A DNA stretch of 64,000 bases from Pseudomonadota bacterium (GCA_029779845.1 JAKOZT010000044.1:41862-105861), one strand, 5' to 3'. Positions 8,153 through 17,573 are shown, counted from the stretch's first letter. Translations and numbers: made by a program. Notes: generated by a model from the letters alone, not told the origin.

Positions 8153-9664
8153 TCAGCGCCCGAGCGAGATGCGCGTCGCCGCGAAGCCGTGCTGCGCGCC
8201 CGGATTCACCATCGGCAGCGTGTCCTTGAAGGCCGCGCTGGGCATGGTCTGCGCCAGCGTGCTGGCGGCGTCGGCGGCCCACATCAGCACCGCGCGCGCG
8301 CTCATCGGCCGCGCGATCAGGTAGCCCTGCAGCTGATGGCAGCCCAGGCGCACCGCGGCGTCGCGTTGCGCCTCGGTCTCCACGCCCTCGGCCACCACGC
8401 GCAGGCCCAGCTCGCGCGCGGCCCGCACGGCGCTCTCGACCATCGCGCGCGCGTCGTGGCTGCGCGCCAGCGCGGCCACGGTGGCGCGGTCGATCTGCAG
8501 CTCGCGCACCGGCTGGTGCGCGAGCGCCGCCAGCCCGGCCGCGCCGGCCGCGAAGTCGTCGATCGCCACCTCCACGCCCAGCGCCGCCAGCCGCGCGAAG
8601 GCCTTGCGCGTGGCTTCGGTGTTCTCCATCGCCACCGCCTGCGTCAGCTCGCACAGCAGGCCGTCGGCCGGCACGCCGTGCGCCTTCATGCCGCGCTCCA
8701 GGCGCGCCGCGAAATCGTCCTGGCGGAACTGCATGCCCGACACGTTCACCGCCACGCGCAGCTTCACGTCGGCCTGGCGCCACGCGGCGGCCTGGCGCAG
8801 CGCGGCGTCGAGCGCCCAGCCGCCGATGGTCTCGATCAGGCCATGGCGCTCGGCCACGGGGATGAAGCGCGCCGGGCTGACCAGCCCGAGCGTCGGGTGG
8901 CGCCAGCGCAGCAGCGCCTCGACGGCGCTGACCTTGAGCGTCGCCGCGTCGATGCGCGGCTGGAAGAACAGCTCGAGCTGGCGCTTGACCACCGCGTGCT
9001 GCAGCTCGCGCGCGATCAGCACTTCCTCGTTGTGCGTGGCGTCGATGCGCGCGTCGAACACCGCGTGGGCGTGGCCGCCGCTGCGGCGCACCGCCTGCAT
9101 CGCCGCCGCGGCGCGGCCGATCAGGCGCGCGCCGCCGCCGTGCTCGGGCGCGACGGCCAGGCCGACCGAGAGCGGCACGGCGAGCGCGCGGCCGTCGACG
9201 TCCAGCGGCGCGTCGAAGGTCTGCACGAGGCGCTGCGCGAGCTTCTCGCCGGCCTCGCGCGGCGCGTCGAGCCAGACGCCGAAGGCATCGGCATCGATGC
9301 GCGCCAGCAGCGTCGTGGCGCCGACCGCGCCGCGCAGCGCGGCCGCCGCGGCCGCCAGCGCGCGCTCGGCGCAGGCCGCGCCGGCGTCGTCGCGCAGCAG
9401 GCGCAGGTCGTCGACGCCGATCGCCAGCAGGCAGGCGTCGCGCCCGGCCTTCTCGACGGCGGCGCAGCGCTCCTGCACCAGCCGCTCGAAGCTGGCCAGC
9501 GCCGGCAGGCCGGTGAGGGTGTCGAGCACGGCGGTGTTCGCGGGGCTCTGCGCGGCGGCCGGCTTGGCCGGGGCGCGCCGGCGCCGCCATGCGACGGCGC
9601 CGAGGGCGGCGGCGGCCAGCGCGATGGCGGCGGCGCCGGCGATCGGGAGAAGATCGAAGTTCAT
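8153..9664 (-). CDS. Degenerate GGDEF-EAL domain membrane protein
   Basis: A 503-aa cyclic-di-GMP-type protein. One N-terminal membrane helix (residues 7-26) is followed by a GGDEF-fold domain starting LDTLTGLPALASFERL, whose signature is DADAF (124-128) instead of GGDEF, so no diguanylate cyclase activity is expected. The EAL domain has E249-A-L, N307, E339, D369-D370, E426 and Q445, but the catalytic lysine of the usual LKID motif is Gln390 (LQID). It may therefore be a c-di-GMP sensor or scaffold rather than an active phosphodiesterase. Monocistronic, divergent from the DUF2478 gene. Confidence 0.85.
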   Translation of the reverse strand: MNFDLLPIAGAAAIALAAAALGAVAWRRRRAPAKPAAAQSPANTAVLDTLTGLPALASFERLVQERCAAVEKAGRDACLLAIGVDDLRLLRDDAGAACAERALAAAAAALRGAVGATTLLARIDADAFGVWLDAPREAGEKLAQRLVQTFDAPLDVDGRALAVPLSVGLAVAPEHGGGARLIGRAAAAMQAVRRSGGHAHAVFDARIDATHNEEVLIARELQHAVVKRQLELFFQPRIDAATLKVSAVEALLRWRHPTLGLVSPARFIPVAERHGLIETIGGWALDAALRQAAAWRQADVKLRVAVNVSGMQFRQDDFAARLERGMKAHGVPADGLLCELTQAVAMENTEATRKAFARLAALGVEVAIDDFAAGAAGLAALAHQPVRELQIDRATVAALARSHDARAMVESAVRAARELGLRVVAEGVETEAQRDAAVRLGCHQLQGYLIARPMSARAVLMWAADAASTLAQTMPSAAFKDTLPMVNPGAQHGFAATRISLGR

Positions 9665-9780
9665 GGGTGGGTCTCGGGCACGTGTCTCCAGAGCAGCATC
9701 GGCCGCGCTGTGCCGCCATGTAGCCCTGTTTGCGTGACGGAAGTCGTCGTGCCCGGCGCGGCCGCTATAGTTCGGACGCC

Positions 9781-10317
9781 ATGAACGCTCCGCTGCACGC
9801 CGCCGCCATCGTCTACGACGCCGGGGACGAGGTCGATGCGCTGCTCGCCGAGGTGGTGCAGGCGCAGCGGCAAGCCGGCCGGCGCGTGCGCGGCCTGCTG
9901 ATGGCGCGCAGCGAGCCCGGCCCCGGCTGCGCCGCCGAGATGGTGATGGTCGACATCGCGAGCGGCGAGCGCTACCTCGTCTCGCAGCCGCTGGGGCGCG
10001 ACTCCAGCGCCTGCCGCGCCGACCCGCAGGGCTTCGCGCGCGCCGGTGGCGTGCTGCGCGCGGCGGCCGGCGACGCGCCCGAACTCGTGGTGGTCAACCG
10101 CTTCGGCAAGCTCGAAGCCGAAGGCGGCGGCCTGCGCGCCGAGCTGCTCGAAATCCTCTCGCGCGACATCCCGCTGCTGACCTCGGTGTCGCGCGGCCTG
10201 GTCGACGAATGGCAGCACTTCACCGGCGGCGCGTCGCAACTGCTCGCGCCGACGCGCGCGGCGGTCGACGGCTGGCTCGCATCGACGGCATCCGCATGCA
10301 ACTCGACACCTGGCTGA
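9781..10317 (+). CDS. DUF2478 domain protein
   Basis: The 178-aa protein resembles DUF2478 proteins, P-loop-derived proteins often found with molybdate uptake or molybdopterin genes: it has AAIVYDAGDEVDALLAEV at the N-terminus, ELVVVNRFGKLEAEGGGLRAEL in the middle and IPLLTSVSRGLVDEWQHFTGG near the C-terminus. No Walker A motif remains. The start ATG at 9781 is the only one giving the family N-terminus. Its 3' end overlaps the LysE-family gene by 22 bp, implying coupling. Biochemical role unknown. Confidence 0.75.
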   Translation: MNAPLHAAAIVYDAGDEVDALLAEVVQAQRQAGRRVRGLLMARSEPGPGCAAEMVMVDIASGERYLVSQPLGRDSSACRADPQGFARAGGVLRAAAGDAPELVVVNRFGKLEAEGGGLRAELLEILSRDIPLLTSVSRGLVDEWQHFTGGASQLLAPTRAAVDGWLASTASACNSTPG

Positions 10318-10910
10318 TCTACTTCGCGGCGGCGCTCGGCCTGTCGCTCTCGCCCGGGCCGAACGGCCTGCTGGCGCTGACGCACGGCGCGTTGCACGGC
10401 CGGCGCAAGACGCTGTGGACCATCTTCGGCGGCTCGTTCGGCTTCATCGCCGTCGTCGCGCTGTCGATGTTCGGCATCGGCGCGCTGCTGCAGGCCTCGC
10501 TGCTGTGGCTGACGGTGCTGAAGTGGGTCGGCGGCGCCTACCTCGTCTGGCTGGGCATCCAGGTGTGGCGTGCCCCACCGGTGGGCGTCGAATGGCAGCC
10601 GGGCGAAGGCGGCGAGCGCGGCGGCTGGTCGATGTTCCGCCAGGGCGCGCTGTCGGCGATGACCAACCCCAAGGGCATCCTCTTCTTCGCCGCCTTCCTG
10701 CCGCAGTTCATCGACCCGGCGCGCAGCCTGGTGCTGCAGTTCGCGATCATGGCCGGCACCTTCGCGGGCATCGAGGTGGTCACCGAGTTCGTCATCGCCA
10801 GCACGGCGCACCGCATCCGACCCTGGCTGAAGCGCAGCGGCAAGCGCTTCAACCGCGCCTGCGGCGGCATCTTCGTGGCGATCGGCGCGGCGCTGCCGCT
10901 GCGCGCCTGA
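10296..10910 (+). CDS. LysE/RhtB family amino-acid exporter
   Basis: A 204-aa inner-membrane protein with the family signature near the N-terminus (LGLSLSPGPNGLLALTHGALHGRRKTLW) followed by about six hydrophobic segments and the conserved MTNPKGILFFAAFLPQF in the centre. LysE/RhtB proteins export amino acids or homoserine lactone-like compounds. The ATG at 10296 lies inside the end of the DUF2478 gene. The neighbour to the right is a convergent Lrp-type regulator, whose family often controls such exporters, but that link is not shown by the sequence. Confidence 0.88.
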   Translation: MQLDTWLIYFAAALGLSLSPGPNGLLALTHGALHGRRKTLWTIFGGSFGFIAVVALSMFGIGALLQASLLWLTVLKWVGGAYLVWLGIQVWRAPPVGVEWQPGEGGERGGWSMFRQGALSAMTNPKGILFFAAFLPQFIDPARSLVLQFAIMAGTFAGIEVVTEFVIASTAHRIRPWLKRSGKRFNRACGGIFVAIGAALPLRA

Positions 10911-10922
10911 GCTTCTTCTCGT

Positions 10923-11390
10923 TCAGCGCCGCCCCAGCGGCAGCGCGGTCTTGTAGCGCACCTGCTTGAGCGCGAAGCTGGAGCGGATCTTCTCCACCTC
11001 CTTCATCGGCGTGAGCTGCTCGATGATGAAGCGCTCCAGCGCCGCCATGTCGGGCACGGCCACGCGCATCAGGTAGTCGGCGTCGCCGGTCATCAGGTAG
11101 CACTCCATCACCTCGTCGCGCGCGGCCACCTTGGCCTCGAAGGCCTCGAGCGCGGCGCGCGTCTGCTGCTTCAGGCTGATCGAGATGAACACGTTCAGGT
11201 GCAGCCCGAGCTGCTTGGCATCGAGCAACGCGACCACCTGGCGGATCACGCCGGCGCGTTCGAGCGCCTTGACGCGCGCGAGGCAGGGCGACGGCGACAG
11301 CCCGACGCGCCGCGCCAGCTCGACGTTGGCGATGCTGGCGTCGGATTGCAGCTCGCGCAGGATGCGCAGGTCGGTGGCGTCGAGGTTCAT
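10923..11390 (-). CDS. Lrp/AsnC family transcriptional regulator
   Basis: The 155-aa protein has the standard Lrp layout: an N-terminal helix-turn-helix ([43 protein letters not shown], residues 7-49) and a RAM/AsnC ligand-sensing domain ([20 protein letters not shown]). It is transcribed divergently from an AceE-type dehydrogenase 121 bp away. In Pseudomonas putida an Lrp-type gene (mdeR) is divergent from an E1 gene in methionine catabolism; the same arrangement here suggests it controls the dehydrogenase in response to an amino acid. The exact ligand is not predictable. Confidence 0.92.
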   Translation of the reverse strand: MNLDATDLRILRELQSDASIANVELARRVGLSPSPCLARVKALERAGVIRQVVALLDAKQLGLHLNVFISISLKQQTRAALEAFEAKVAARDEVMECYLMTGDADYLMRVAVPDMAALERFIIEQLTPMKEVEKIRSSFALKQVRYKTALPLGRR

Positions 11391-11511
11391 CGTGCCGTGA
11401 AATCGTTGAGATGCAGCATTTTGTGCTGTGCTGTGTCCGGTGCACCAGCCATTTCGATCACCCCTGCCGCCGCTCCCCGCCTACAGTGCGCAGCAGGAGA
11501 CGAACCAAGGC

Positions 11512-14190
11512 ATGAGCGACAAGAACGACCCCGCCGAGACGGCCCTCGAGAACGCCGAGTGGCGCGACGCGCTCGCTTCGCTGCTGCACGCCGCCGGGCC
11601 GCAGCGCGTGCGCGAGATCATGGACATGCTCGCCGCCGCGGCGCGTGCGCCCGAGGTCGGCTGGCAGCCGGCGCTGGGCACGCCCTACGTCAACACGATT
11701 CCGGCCGCGCGCCAGCCGGCTTTTCCCGGCGACCTCGCGATCGAGGAGCGCCTTGCCTCGCTGATGCGCTGGAACGCGCTGGCGATGGTGGTGCGCGCCA
11801 ACCAGGCCTATGGCGAGCTCGGCGGGCACATCGCCAGCTACGCCAGCGCGGCCGATCTGTTCGAGGTCGGTTTCAACCACTTCTTTCGCGGCGGCGCCGA
11901 TGCGGGCGGAGGTGACCTCGTCTTCTACCAGCCGCACAGCGCGCCGGGTGTCTACGCGCGCGCCTTTCTCGAAGGGCGCCTGAGCGAAGACGACCTCGCC
12001 CACTACCGCCAGGAGATCGGCGCACGCGCACGCGGCGTCAAGGGGCTTTCGAGCTACCCGCATCCCTGGCTGATGCCCGAGTTCTGGCAGTTCCCGACCG
12101 GCTCGATGGGCCTGGGCCCGATCAGCTCGATCTACCAGGCGCGCTTCATGCGCTACCTGCAGCACCGCGCGCTGCTCGACACCTCGGCGCGCAAGGTGTG
12201 GGGCGTGTTCGGCGACGGCGAGATGGACGAGCCCGAGAGCATGAGCGCGCTGACGCTGGCCGCGCGCGAGAAGCTCGACAACCTGATCTGGGTGGTCAAC
12301 TGCAACCTGCAGCGCCTGGACGGCCCGGTGCGCGGCAACGGCCGCATCATCGACGAGCTGGAGGCCCTCTTCGCCGGCGCCGGCTGGCGCGTCATCAAGC
12401 TGGTGTGGGGCTCGGACTGGGACGGCCTGTTCGCGCGCGACAGCGAGGGCGCCTTGCCGCGCGCCTTCGCCAACACCGTCGACGGCCAGTTCCAGACCTT
12501 CGCCGCCAAGGACGGCCGCTACAACCGCGAGCATTTCTTCGGCCAGGATCCGGCGCTCGCCGCGCTGGCGCAAGGCCTGACCGACGAGCAGATCGACCGC
12601 CTGAAGCGCGGAGGCCACGACCTCGTGAAGATCCACGCCGCCTACCACGCGGCGCTGTCCACGCGCGGCCAACCGACGGTGATCCTCGCGCAGACCAAGA
12701 AGGGCTACGGCATGGGCCAGGCGGGCCAGGGCCGCATGACCACGCACCAGCAGAAGAAGCTCGAACGCGAAGACCTGATCGCCTTCCGCAACCGCTTCGA
12801 CCTGCCGCTGTCCGACGAGCAGGCCGCGTCGCTGGCCTTCTACAAGCCGGCCGGCGACAGCCCCGAGATGCGCTACCTGCACGCGCGCCGCGCGGCGCTG
12901 GGCGGGGCGATTCCGGCGCGGCGCAGCGAGGCGCCGCCGCTGGCGGTGCCGCCGCTGACGCGCTACGCCGAGTTCGCGCTGAACGCGGAAGGCAAGGAGA
13001 TGAGCACCACGATGGCCTTCGTGCGCATGCTCACCGCGCTGCTGAAGGACGCGCAACTCGGCGCGCGCATCGTGCCCATCGTCGCCGACGAGGCGCGCAC
13101 CTTCGGCATGGCCAATCTCTTCAAGCAGGTCGGCATCTATTCGCACAACGGCCAGACCTACGAACCCGAGGACATCGGCTCGCTGATGAGCTACCGCGAG
13201 GCCGAGAACGGCCAGATCCTCGAAGAAGGCATCAGCGAGGCCGGCGCGATCAGCAGCTGGACGGCGGCCGCCACCAGCTACTCGGTGCACGGCCTGGCGA
13301 TGCTGCCCTTCTACATCTACTACTCGATGTTCGGCTTCCAGCGCATCGGCGATCTGATCTGGGCAGCCGCCGACCAGCGTTCGCGCGGCTTCCTGCTCGG
13401 CGCCACCGCCGGCCGCACCACGCTGGGCGGCGAGGGCTTGCAGCACCAGGATGGATCGAGCCTGCTGCAGGCCGCCGCGGTGCCCAACTGCCGCGCCTGG
13501 GACCCGTGCAACGCCTTCGAGCTGGCGGTGATCCTCGACCACGGCATGCGCGAGATGATGGAAGCGCAGCGCGACGTCTTCCACTACCTGACGCTGGGCA
13601 ACGAGAGTTATGCGCAGCCCTCGCTGCCGGCGGGCGTGCAGGGCGATCTGATCAAGGGCCTGTACCGCTACGCCGTGCATTCGCCCGCGCAGGCGAAGGG
13701 CAGGGTGCGGCTGCTCGGCTCGGGCGCGATCCTGCGCGAAGTGATCGCGGCGGCGGAACTGCTGGCGAACGACTGGGGCATCGAAGCCGAGGTGTGGAGC
13801 GCCACCAGCTTCAGCGAACTGGCACGCGAGGCGCGCGAGGTCGAGCGCTTCAACCGCCTGCACCCGGGCGACGCGCAGCGCACCAGCCATGTGCAGACCT
13901 GTCTGGCCGGCGGCGCGCCGGTGATCGCGGCGAGCGACTACGTGCGCGCCTGGCCGCAGCTGATCGCTTGCTACGTCGAGGCACCCTTCACCGCGCTGGG
14001 CACCGACGGCTTCGGCCGCAGCGACACGCGCGCGGCGCTGCGGCGCTTCTTCGAGGTGGACCGCGCGCACGTCGTGCTGGCCGCGCTGACGGCGCTGCGG
14101 ATGCAGGGCAAGGTGGAGGCCGGCGTGTGTGCCGAGGCGATCGCGCGCTATGGGCTCGACCCCGACGCGGCGGCGTCGTGGAGTGCCTGA
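11512..14190 (+). CDS. AceE-type 2-oxoacid dehydrogenase E1 (pyruvate or 2-ketobutyrate)
   Basis: An 892-aa homodimeric E1 of the AceE family. Seen are the family start TPYVNTIP, FWQFPTGSMGLGPISSIYQARFMRYL, the thiamine-diphosphate motif FGDGEMDEPES ending in VVNCNLQRLDGPVRGNGRIIDEL, the loop GQAGQGRMTTHQQKKL and the C-terminal domain YVEAPFTALGTDGFGRSDTR. It decarboxylates a 2-oxoacid and passes the acyl group to an E2. No E2/E3 genes follow and an Lrp regulator is divergent, so this is probably a paralogue like MdeB (2-ketobutyrate dehydrogenase) rather than the housekeeping aceE. An AGGAG precedes the ATG. Confidence 0.85.
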   Translation: MSDKNDPAETALENAEWRDALASLLHAAGPQRVREIMDMLAAAARAPEVGWQPALGTPYVNTIPAARQPAFPGDLAIEERLASLMRWNALAMVVRANQAYGELGGHIASYASAADLFEVGFNHFFRGGADAGGGDLVFYQPHSAPGVYARAFLEGRLSEDDLAHYRQEIGARARGVKGLSSYPHPWLMPEFWQFPTGSMGLGPISSIYQARFMRYLQHRALLDTSARKVWGVFGDGEMDEPESMSALTLAAREKLDNLIWVVNCNLQRLDGPVRGNGRIIDELEALFAGAGWRVIKLVWGSDWDGLFARDSEGALPRAFANTVDGQFQTFAAKDGRYNREHFFGQDPALAALAQGLTDEQIDRLKRGGHDLVKIHAAYHAALSTRGQPTVILAQTKKGYGMGQAGQGRMTTHQQKKLEREDLIAFRNRFDLPLSDEQAASLAFYKPAGDSPEMRYLHARRAALGGAIPARRSEAPPLAVPPLTRYAEFALNAEGKEMSTTMAFVRMLTALLKDAQLGARIVPIVADEARTFGMANLFKQVGIYSHNGQTYEPEDIGSLMSYREAENGQILEEGISEAGAISSWTAAATSYSVHGLAMLPFYIYYSMFGFQRIGDLIWAAADQRSRGFLLGATAGRTTLGGEGLQHQDGSSLLQAAAVPNCRAWDPCNAFELAVILDHGMREMMEAQRDVFHYLTLGNESYAQPSLPAGVQGDLIKGLYRYAVHSPAQAKGRVRLLGSGAILREVIAAAELLANDWGIEAEVWSATSFSELAREAREVERFNRLHPGDAQRTSHVQTCLAGGAPVIAASDYVRAWPQLIACYVEAPFTALGTDGFGRSDTRAALRRFFEVDRAHVVLAALTALRMQGKVEAGVCAEAIARYGLDPDAAASWSA

Positions 14191-14197
14191 TACCCAC

Positions 14198-14267
14198 CCG
14201 TTCGAGCTGAGCCTGTCGAAGCCCTAGCGTGCCACGCGCGTCCCTTCGACAAGCTCAGCGCGAACGG
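14198..14267. repeat. Dispersed TTCGACAAGCTCAG inverted repeat, copy 1
   Basis: Two 24-base arms (14198-14221 and 14244-14267) are inverted copies with two mismatches, framed by CCGTTCG and CGAACGG. It lies between two convergent genes and could act as a bidirectional terminator. Related longer elements occur at 27062-27184 and 46851-46951. Confidence 0.8.
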
Positions 14268-14271
14268 AGGT

Positions 14272-14748
14272 CTACGACGAACGCAGCCAGGCCGCGAGCC
14301 GCTCGCCGACCAGCGCATCGGCACGCCCGAAGCCTGCGACCAGGCGTGCCGACACCGGTTCGAGCACGACGATCGAAAAGTCGGCCAGCTCGAAGGTCAT
14401 TGCCGCGTCGGGAAAGCGCGCGAGGTAGAGCGCCTTCGCCGCCTCGTACTCCTCGCCCTCGCGCGGCAGCACCCGCGCATCGGCCTGCAAGGCCACACGC
14501 GGCAGCGCCTGCGGCATCGTCTCGGGCGTGGCCTCGGCCATCACCATCAGGCTGACACGCGCATGCTCCTGCATGTCGCGCGTGTGCGTGGCCAGGCCGC
14601 TGACGTGGATCAGCAGCGCATGGTCGTCCGCGCGCAGCACGAAGGGCACCATCGACAAGGCCGGCTCGCCGCGGTGCAGCGTGGCGAGTGCAGCCACCGG
14701 CCGCACGTCGAGCAGGCGGCGCAGCAGCAGCGTGTCTTGCGCTTCCAC
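14272..14748 (-). CDS. Pyridoxamine 5'-phosphate oxidase-fold (HugZ-like) protein
   Basis: A protein of about 158 aa with the split-barrel FMN-binding pattern: LLRRLLDVRPVAALATLHRGEPALSMVPFVLRADDHALLIHVSGLATHTRDM followed by ARVSLMVMAEA and RVALQADARVLP, typical of HugZ/PPOX-family proteins that bind FMN or haem. No ATG is available; a GTG at 14748 (TVEAQDTLLL) or a CTG at 14757 overlapping the upstream stop are the candidate starts. It follows hupE by a few bases, so the two are co-transcribed. Activity unknown; haem/flavin-linked oxidoreductase by family. Confidence 0.75.
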   Translation of the reverse strand: MEAQDTLLLRRLLDVRPVAALATLHRGEPALSMVPFVLRADDHALLIHVSGLATHTRDMQEHARVSLMVMAEATPETMPQALPRVALQADARVLPREGEEYEAAKALYLARFPDAAMTFELADFSIVVLEPVSARLVAGFGRADALVGERLAAWLRSS

Positions 14749-14753
14749 GGTCT

Positions 14754-15350
14754 TCAGGCCGCGCGCGCCAGCGCCATCACGCCCAGCAGCGCGATGCCCG
14801 CGCCCAGTCCGCGCACTGCGATGAGGCCGGCAGGCCGGCGCGCCAGCAGCCCGAGCGCGATGCCGGACAGGTGCAGCAGCACGGTGGACAGCACGAAGCC
14901 CAGGCCGTAGCCGAACGGGCTGGCCGCCTGCGGCAGTTCGGTGCCGTGCGCGTGGCCGTGGAAGACCGCAAACAGCGCCACCAGCAGCGCGGCCAGCGCG
15001 AGCGGCGCGCGCCGCCCGCTGGCGACCATCGCGCCCAGCGCCACCGCCGAGGCGGCGATGCCGATTTCCACCGCCGGCAGCGGCACACCCGCGATGCCCA
15101 GCGCGGCGCCGGCCGCCATCACCAGCGGGAAGGCCAGCGGCAGCAGCCACAGCGCCGGCGCACCGAGCAGCGCGCCCCACAGGCCGACGGCCAGCATCGC
15201 GACGGCATGGTCCCAGCCCAGCAGCGGGTGGGCGAAGCCGCTCGCGAAGCCGCCGGCAAAGCCGTGCGCGTCGTGCGCCTGGGCCAGCGGCGCGGCGAGC
15301 GCGAGGGTGAGCAGCAGGGCGGCGGCGCGCAGCGGATGTCGGGTTGTCAT
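14754..15350 (-). CDS. hupE: HupE/UreJ family metal permease-like protein
   Basis: A 198-aa membrane protein with signal peptide (ending AQA near residue 24) and six further hydrophobic segments. It carries the family motifs HPLLGWDHAVAMLAVGLWG and FHGHAHGTELP, whose His/Asp residues are thought to bind nickel or cobalt. The ATG at 15350 gives the signal peptide. It is divergent from a TonB-dependent receptor gene, a pairing that suggests transport of a metal or metal complex: receptor in the outer membrane, HupE in the inner membrane. The substrate (Ni, Co or B12) is inference. Confidence 0.88.
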   Translation of the reverse strand: MTTRHPLRAAALLLTLALAAPLAQAHDAHGFAGGFASGFAHPLLGWDHAVAMLAVGLWGALLGAPALWLLPLAFPLVMAAGAALGIAGVPLPAVEIGIAASAVALGAMVASGRRAPLALAALLVALFAVFHGHAHGTELPQAASPFGYGLGFVLSTVLLHLSGIALGLLARRPAGLIAVRGLGAGIALLGVMALARAA

Positions 15351-15391
15351 GGCGTTCCTCGGCGGATCGGTTGGGGCGCAGTGTAGGCCGC

Positions 15392-15410
15392 GGCATGCAA
15401 GCGGCATGCC
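15392..15410. promoter_or_regulatory. Candidate operator: GGCATGC-N5-GCATGCC palindrome
   Basis: A perfect 7-bp inverted repeat (15392-15398 and 15404-15410) with a five-base spacer in the 213-bp divergent region between hupE and the TonB receptor. Position and symmetry suit a repressor binding site for both promoters. No regulator is identified. Confidence 0.35.
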
Positions 15411-15563
15411 CTGCCGACAATCTCAGGAGGACGGTGAACAGGCGTCAGCCGCGCTCTCGCTTCGAGGCACCATCCGGCAGCGCGGCGATCACGGACAAAC
15501 CCTGAGCCGCGCTGTGCCACCGTGCGTTGCGCAGCGCGGCATGCTTCTTGTGTCGCGAGCGCC

Positions 15564-17573
15564 ATGCTCAGGAAGATCCCCGCCGCCTGCGCCGCCGCGG
15601 CAGCCTTCACCGCCGCGCAGGCGCAGACCACGGAACTGGAGCGCGTCGAGATCACCGCGCGCCACTACGACAACGCCGTTGGCACGTCCGACGCGGCCTC
15701 GCAGGGCACGGTGCGCGCCGAGCTGCTGAAGAGCCTGCCAGCGCTGCGCACCGGCGAGCTGCTGGAGTTCGTGCCCGGGCTGGTCGTCACGCAGCACTCG
15801 GGCGACGGCAAGGCCAACCAGTACTTCCTGCGCGGCTTCAACCTCGACCACGGCACCGACTTCGCCACCACGGTCGACGGCCTGCCGGTCAACATGCCCT
15901 CGCACGGCCACGGGCAGGGCTATGCGGACCTCAACTTCCTGATCCCCGAGCTGGTCGATCGCATCGAGTACCGCAAGGGGCCGTACTTCGCACGCAATGG
16001 CGACTTCGCCGCGGCCGGCTCGGCCGACATCCTCTACCGCCGCACGCTGGACGTGCCCTTCGCCGCGCTGACGCTCGGGCAGCGCCAGTACCGGCGCCTC
16101 GTCGGCGGCGGCTCGGGCGAGGTGGGCGAGGGGCTGCAACTGCTCGGGGCGATCGAGGTCATGCACAACGACGGGCCGTGGGTCGTGCCCGAGCACCTGC
16201 GCAAGAGCAACGCGCTGCTGACGCTGAGCGGCGGCACGCGCGTCGAGGGCTGGAGCGGCAGCCTGATGGCCTACGACGCGACATGGGACTCGACCGACCA
16301 GATCCCGCAGCGCGCGATAGCCGCCGGCATGAACCGGTTCGGCACGCTCGATGCCAGCGATGGCGGCAGCACGCGTCGCGCCAGCCTGTCGGGCGAGTGG
16401 CATCGCGACACGAGCACGAGCGCAACCCGGCTCGCCGCTTACGCAATCGACTACCGGCTCAAGCTGTTCTCCAACTTCACCTATGTGCTCGAACGGCCGG
16501 CCACCGGCGACCAGTTCTCGCAGCAGGACCGGCGCAGCATCTACGGCGTCAGCGCCAGCCATGCGGTCGATCACGCGCTCGCCGGCTTCGCGGCGCGCAG
16601 CGAGATCGGCGCGCAGCTGCGCCACGACCACATCCGCGTCGGCCTGTTCGACACGCAATCGCGCGAGACCATCGCGACCACGCGCGACGACAAGGTGCGC
16701 GAGACGCAGCTCGGCCTCTACGGCCAGACCTCGGTGGAGCTGACGCCGTGGCTGCGCGGCGTGGCCGGCCTGCGCGCCGACCAGGCGCGTTTCGAGGTCG
16801 ACAGCCTCTTCAACGCGGCCGACTCGGGCAGTGCGTCGGACCACCTGCTCTCGCCCAAGCTCTCGCTGATCCTCGGGCCGTGGGCGAAGACCGAGTTCTT
16901 CTTCAATGCGGGCAAGGGCTTCCACAGCAACGACGCGCGCGGCGTGGTCGTCGATGCGCCCGGCCTGGTGGCCGCGCGCGGCCTCGAACTCGGCGCGCGC
17001 AGCGAGTGGCTGCCCGGCCTGCAAAGCTCGCTGGCGCTGTGGAAGCTCGACTTCGACTCGGAACTCGTCTACGTCGGCGATGCCGGCGCCACCGAGCCGA
17101 ACCGCCCGAGCACGCGCCGCGGCGTCGAGTGGAACAACCGGTACATCCCGCTGCCCTGGCTGCTGGTCGATGCCGACCTGGCCTGGACGCACGCCCGCTT
17201 CGCGAATGCCGATCCGGCCGGCAGGCGCATCCCGAACGCCGTCGACAAGGTGGCCTCGCTGGCGGTGTCGCTGCGCGACTTCGGCCCGTGGTCGGGCAGC
17301 CTGCAATGGCGCTACCTCGGCAGCGGCGCGCTGATCGAGGACGACAGCGTGCGCTCGAAGTCGTCATTGACCACCAACCTGCGCATCGCGCGCCAACTGG
17401 GCGCAAAAGCCGAGCTGACGCTGGACGTGTTCAACCTGTTCGACCGCAAGCTCGACGACATCCAGTACTTCTACGAATCGCAGCTGCCCGGCGAAACCGC
17501 GCCGGTGGCGGACCGCCACGTGCACCCCGCCGAGCCGCGCACCTTACGCCTCACGCTGCGTGTCGATTTCTAG
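15564..17573 (+). CDS. TonB-dependent outer-membrane receptor
   Basis: The 669-aa protein has a signal peptide (cleavage near AQAQ), a plug domain (SLPALRTGELLEFVPGLVVTQHSGDGKANQYFLRGFNLDHGTDFATTVDGLPVN...) and a 22-strand-type barrel ending in LRLTLRVDF with the terminal aromatic residue expected for outer-membrane assembly. ERVEITARH after the signal is the probable TonB-box region. It would import a large ligand using TonB energy. The divergent hupE suggests a nickel/cobalt chelate or similar, but the barrel does not reveal it. Its stop overlaps the convergent protease gene by four bases (CTAG). Confidence 0.9.
   Translation: MLRKIPAACAAAAAFTAAQAQTTELERVEITARHYDNAVGTSDAASQGTVRAELLKSLPALRTGELLEFVPGLVVTQHSGDGKANQYFLRGFNLDHGTDFATTVDGLPVNMPSHGHGQGYADLNFLIPELVDRIEYRKGPYFARNGDFAAAGSADILYRRTLDVPFAALTLGQRQYRRLVGGGSGEVGEGLQLLGAIEVMHNDGPWVVPEHLRKSNALLTLSGGTRVEGWSGSLMAYDATWDSTDQIPQRAIAAGMNRFGTLDASDGGSTRRASLSGEWHRDTSTSATRLAAYAIDYRLKLFSNFTYVLERPATGDQFSQQDRRSIYGVSASHAVDHALAGFAARSEIGAQLRHDHIRVGLFDTQSRETIATTRDDKVRETQLGLYGQTSVELTPWLRGVAGLRADQARFEVDSLFNAADSGSASDHLLSPKLSLILGPWAKTEFFFNAGKGFHSNDARGVVVDAPGLVAARGLELGARSEWLPGLQSSLALWKLDFDSELVYVGDAGATEPNRPSTRRGVEWNNRYIPLPWLLVDADLAWTHARFANADPAGRRIPNAVDKVASLAVSLRDFGPWSGSLQWRYLGSGALIEDDSVRSKSSLTTNLRIARQLGAKAELTLDVFNLFDRKLDDIQYFYESQLPGETAPVADRHVHPAEPRTLRLTLRVDF

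Noticed and set aside
15351..15563. Cobalamin riboswitch upstream of the TonB receptor or hupE
   Set aside because: No B12-box-like GCCACTG or long conserved leader was seen in this short divergent region.
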